Shown piece after piece: positions 5,309 through 6,859 of a stretch of 6,859 bases of DNA (its first letter is position 1; each line of letters starts with the position of its first letter). The stretch is from Candidatus Brocadiales bacterium (GTDB lineage Bacteria; Planctomycetota; Brocadiia; Brocadiales; Bathyanammoxibiaceae). Position numbers and translations under genes: made by a program. The DNA lies in the NCBI GenBank assembly GCA_030586765.1, contig JAUQZZ010000103.1, positions 1-6,859 of the forward strand, in the 5' to 3' direction. The notes beneath the pieces were generated by a model. It ran no database searches, was not told the origin of the DNA, and saw only the letters and a list, made by a program, of their open reading frames with translations.

Positions 5309-6069
5309 CCTTTTTTGGCTTCCTTCTTGCTGAATTTTTCTAAGAACCGCCTGAAGTCTTCGTCTGTGTCCACACCGTAGCACTGGTGAGGAGTGACGGC
5401 TACCTTAATCTTGTATCCATTGGATAGTGCCCTGAGCTGTTCCAGCCGCTCCAATTCTTCCAGTCTGGAAGGGGGCAGACTGGAGTAACGGAGAAGAAAG
5501 TCCCTTCTATAAGAGTATATCCCCAAGTGTCTATAGAATCTCTGGTCTTCCAGGGGCCCCTGAGAATGCGGGCTATAGGGTATGGGAGACCTGGAGAAAT
5601 ATAGTGCATATCCGCGGTTGTCCATCACCACCTTTACGGCATTAGGGTTATAAAGTTCATCCTGAGAGGAGATAGGGTTTGCCAGGGTAGCCATTACGGC
5701 CTCTTCATCCCCTTGTAGTGTAGAGACCACAGCATCAATCATCTCTGGGCGGACATCTGGCTCGTCTCCCTGCACATTTACGATTATCTCGGAATCAAGC
5801 CCCCTGGCTACCTCTGCCACCCTGTCCGTACCGCTGATATGTCCCTTGGAGGTCATCTTTACATGCCCCCCAAAAGACCTTACCACCTCGAAGATTCGTT
5901 GGTCGTCAGTGGCCACTATTACGCCCTGGATACTTTTTGCCTCCTTCACCCTAGAGTACACATGCTCTAGGAGATATTTTCCAGTAACGGCCTTTGCCTC
6001 AGGCAGTATGAGCTTACCCGGCAGTCTGGTGGAGCCATACCTTGCAGGGATAACTGCATAGGCCTTCAT
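5305..6069 (-). CDS. kdsB: 3-deoxy-manno-octulosonate cytidylyltransferase (CMP-Kdo synthetase)
   Basis: This 254-residue cytoplasmic enzyme activates Kdo with CTP to CMP-Kdo, the donor for the LPS inner core. Counting from the ATG at 6069, the nucleotide-binding motif VIPARYGSTRLPGK is at residues 6-19. VATDD is at 52-56, SGTDRVAE at 79-86, VQGDEP at 99-104, YFSRSPIPY at 157-165 and HLGIYSYRRDFL at 181-192. LERLEQLRAL is at 208-217, and the metal-site region GVDTDED is at 232-238. I choose 6069 rather than the in-frame ATG at 6075 because AGGA (6077-6080) is 7 bases from the former but only 1 from the latter. The first motif also then begins at the usual distance. The 3' end overlaps pyrG by 4 bases. 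It starts 43 bases after the rtcB stop. The first loop after PGK (LILPEAKAVTGKY) is a little longer than in E. coli. Confidence 0.95.
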   Translation of the reverse strand: MKAYAVIPARYGSTRLPGKLILPEAKAVTGKYLLEHVYSRVKEAKSIQGVIVATDDQRIFEVVRSFGGHVKMTSKGHISGTDRVAEVARGLDSEIIVNVQGDEPDVRPEMIDAVVSTLQGDEEAVMATLANPISSQDELYNPNAVKVVMDNRGYALYFSRSPIPYSPHSQGPLEDQRFYRHLGIYSYRRDFLLRYSSLPPSRLEELERLEQLRALSNGYKIKVAVTPHQCYGVDTDEDFRRFLEKFSKKEAKKG

Positions 6070-6076
6070 AGACATA

Positions 6077-6080
6077 TCCT
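6077..6080 (-). promoter_or_regulatory. Shine-Dalgarno deciding the kdsB start
   Basis: AGGA on the minus strand is followed by T and an ATG at 6075 (spacing 1), then by a second in-frame ATG at 6069 (spacing 7). Only the second has workable spacing, so the two extra residues (Met-Ser) are probably not translated. Confidence 0.6.
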
Positions 6081-6112
6081 ATGCTATCAATTATTTCTAA
6101 AGGTGTCAACGC

Positions 6113-6859
6113 CTAGCCCTTTATAACACCCAGGGGCTTGAGCTGGACCACCTTGCGGGCAATCCCTGCGTTATGGACCACATCTACCACTGCTGTTACG
6201 TCTTTATAGGCCTCAGGAATCTCCTCTGCCAGGGTTGCCCATCCTGTTGCCCGTACCACAACGCCCAAATCTGCCATGGCCTTCATGATGTTTTTGCCCT
6301 TTACCGACTTCATGGCCTGGGTCCTGCTCATTACCCTGCCTGCGCCGTGGCAACTGCTGGCCCAGGTCTCCTGGCTGGCTGCCTCAGTACCTACCAGGAC
6401 ATAGGAGCACCTGCCCATATCCCCAGGGATAAGAACAGGCTGTCCTATGGTCTTATAGGCCTTTGGGGTCTGGGGATGACCAGCGGGTAAGGCCCTGGTG
6501 GCCCCCTTACGGTGTATGCACAGCCTCTTGGGATGTCCGTCTACCATGTGGGTCTCAAACTTAGCGATGTTGTGGCAGACGTCGTATATGAGGTCTAGTC
6601 CCAGGTTCTCAGGAGACCTCCCCAGTACACGGGAAAAGCTCTCCCTTACCCAGTGTGTAATCATCTGCCGGTTGGCGAAGGCATAGTTGGCGGCACAGGC
6701 CATGGCCTTAAAGTAGCGCTTGCCTTCCTCAGAATCTAAAGGGGCACAGCAGAGTTGACGGTCTACCAGGTCTATACCGTATCTCCTTGCTGCCTCTATC
6801 ATTACCTCAATGTTGTCGTCACAGACCTGATAGCCTAGTCCCCTGGAACCTGTGTGTAC
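6113..6859 (-). CDS. rtcB: RNA-splicing ligase RtcB, C-terminal 248 residues (5' end outside window)
   Basis: RtcB joins RNA 2',3'-cyclic phosphate (or 3'-phosphate) ends to 5'-OH ends using GTP and Mn2+, in tRNA splicing or RNA repair. The frame is open to the right edge, and the first visible residues, VHTGSRGLGYQVCDDNIEVM, show the gene continues upstream of the internal Met at 6802. In fragment numbering, H2 of HTGSRG and H96 of CHNIAKFE fit the metal-binding histidines. HRKGATRA is at 116-123. SCHGAGRVMSR (170-180) contains H171, the histidine that is guanylylated. The end LKPLGVIKG is the normal family C-terminus. CAPLDSEEGKRYFKAMACAA (38-57) points to the long, archaeal-type branch (about 480 residues), so roughly half is visible. 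It is upstream of kdsB on the same strand. No archease gene is seen in this window. Confidence 0.96.
   Translation of the reverse strand, partial: VHTGSRGLGYQVCDDNIEVMIEAARRYGIDLVDRQLCCAPLDSEEGKRYFKAMACAANYAFANRQMITHWVRESFSRVLGRSPENLGLDLIYDVCHNIAKFETHMVDGHPKRLCIHRKGATRALPAGHPQTPKAYKTIGQPVLIPGDMGRCSYVLVGTEAASQETWASSCHGAGRVMSRTQAMKSVKGKNIMKAMADLGVVVRATGWATLAEEIPEAYKDVTAVVDVVHNAGIARKVVQLKPLGVIKG

Noticed and set aside
5309..5383. Upstream extension of pyrG by 25 codons
   Set aside because: It lies within kdsB in another frame and its translation is not like CTP synthase. The ATG at 5308 gives the exact family N-terminus.

Overview
The window reads as a chromosomal segment of a Gram-negative (diderm) bacterium of intermediate GC. 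The main evidence for an outer membrane with LPS is kdsB, which activates Kdo. The proteins are housekeeping types: a tRNA 2-thiouridylase with the CCS and NPCxLCN signatures, an APC-family amino-acid permease, CTP synthase, a DUF1844 protein and the long (archaeal-like) form of RtcB. DUF1844 together with kdsB-pyrG recalls Planctomycetota, Nitrospirota, Desulfobacterota and related phyla, but I cannot fix the phylum from the sequence alone.

Layout. Bases 2-88 (+) are the tail of a gene cut by the left edge, ending in a hydrophobic segment. Bases 89-289 are non-coding and carry a composite inverted repeat. mnmA (290-1411, +) follows. A 94-base gap holding a two-hairpin element separates it from the APC permease (1506-2909, +). 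From the right edge, four genes run on the minus strand and look like one transcription unit: rtcB (cut by the edge, 6859-6113), kdsB (6069-5305), pyrG (5308-3659, overlapping the kdsB stop by ATGA) and a DUF1844 gene (3641-3303). The permease and the DUF1844 gene converge on a 393-base gene-free stretch (2910-3302) packed with palindromes and dispersed-repeat fragments.

How the genes fit together. kdsB and pyrG form a functional pair: PyrG makes CTP, and KdsB uses CTP to make CMP-Kdo for LPS inner-core assembly. The ATGA overlap implies translational coupling. RtcB (RNA ligation/repair) and the DUF1844 protein share the direction and close spacing but have no obvious biochemical link. mnmA and the permease share a strand, but a repeat element lies between them and a shared transcript is uncertain.

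The most interesting content is non-coding. Eleven short hairpins (stems of 6-10 bp, loops of 2-6 bases) sit in three intergenic stretches. Six of them form three elements of one design: two neighbouring hairpins with the same stem base, enclosed by a GTAG-type outer inverted repeat. A fourth element (170-262) looks like a more complex relative. One of them supplies the mnmA stop codon. Interleaved with them are four copies of a GTCATTCTGAG repeat. I see no CRISPR array, tRNA, rRNA, IS element, phage gene or defence gene, and no new protein-coding system.
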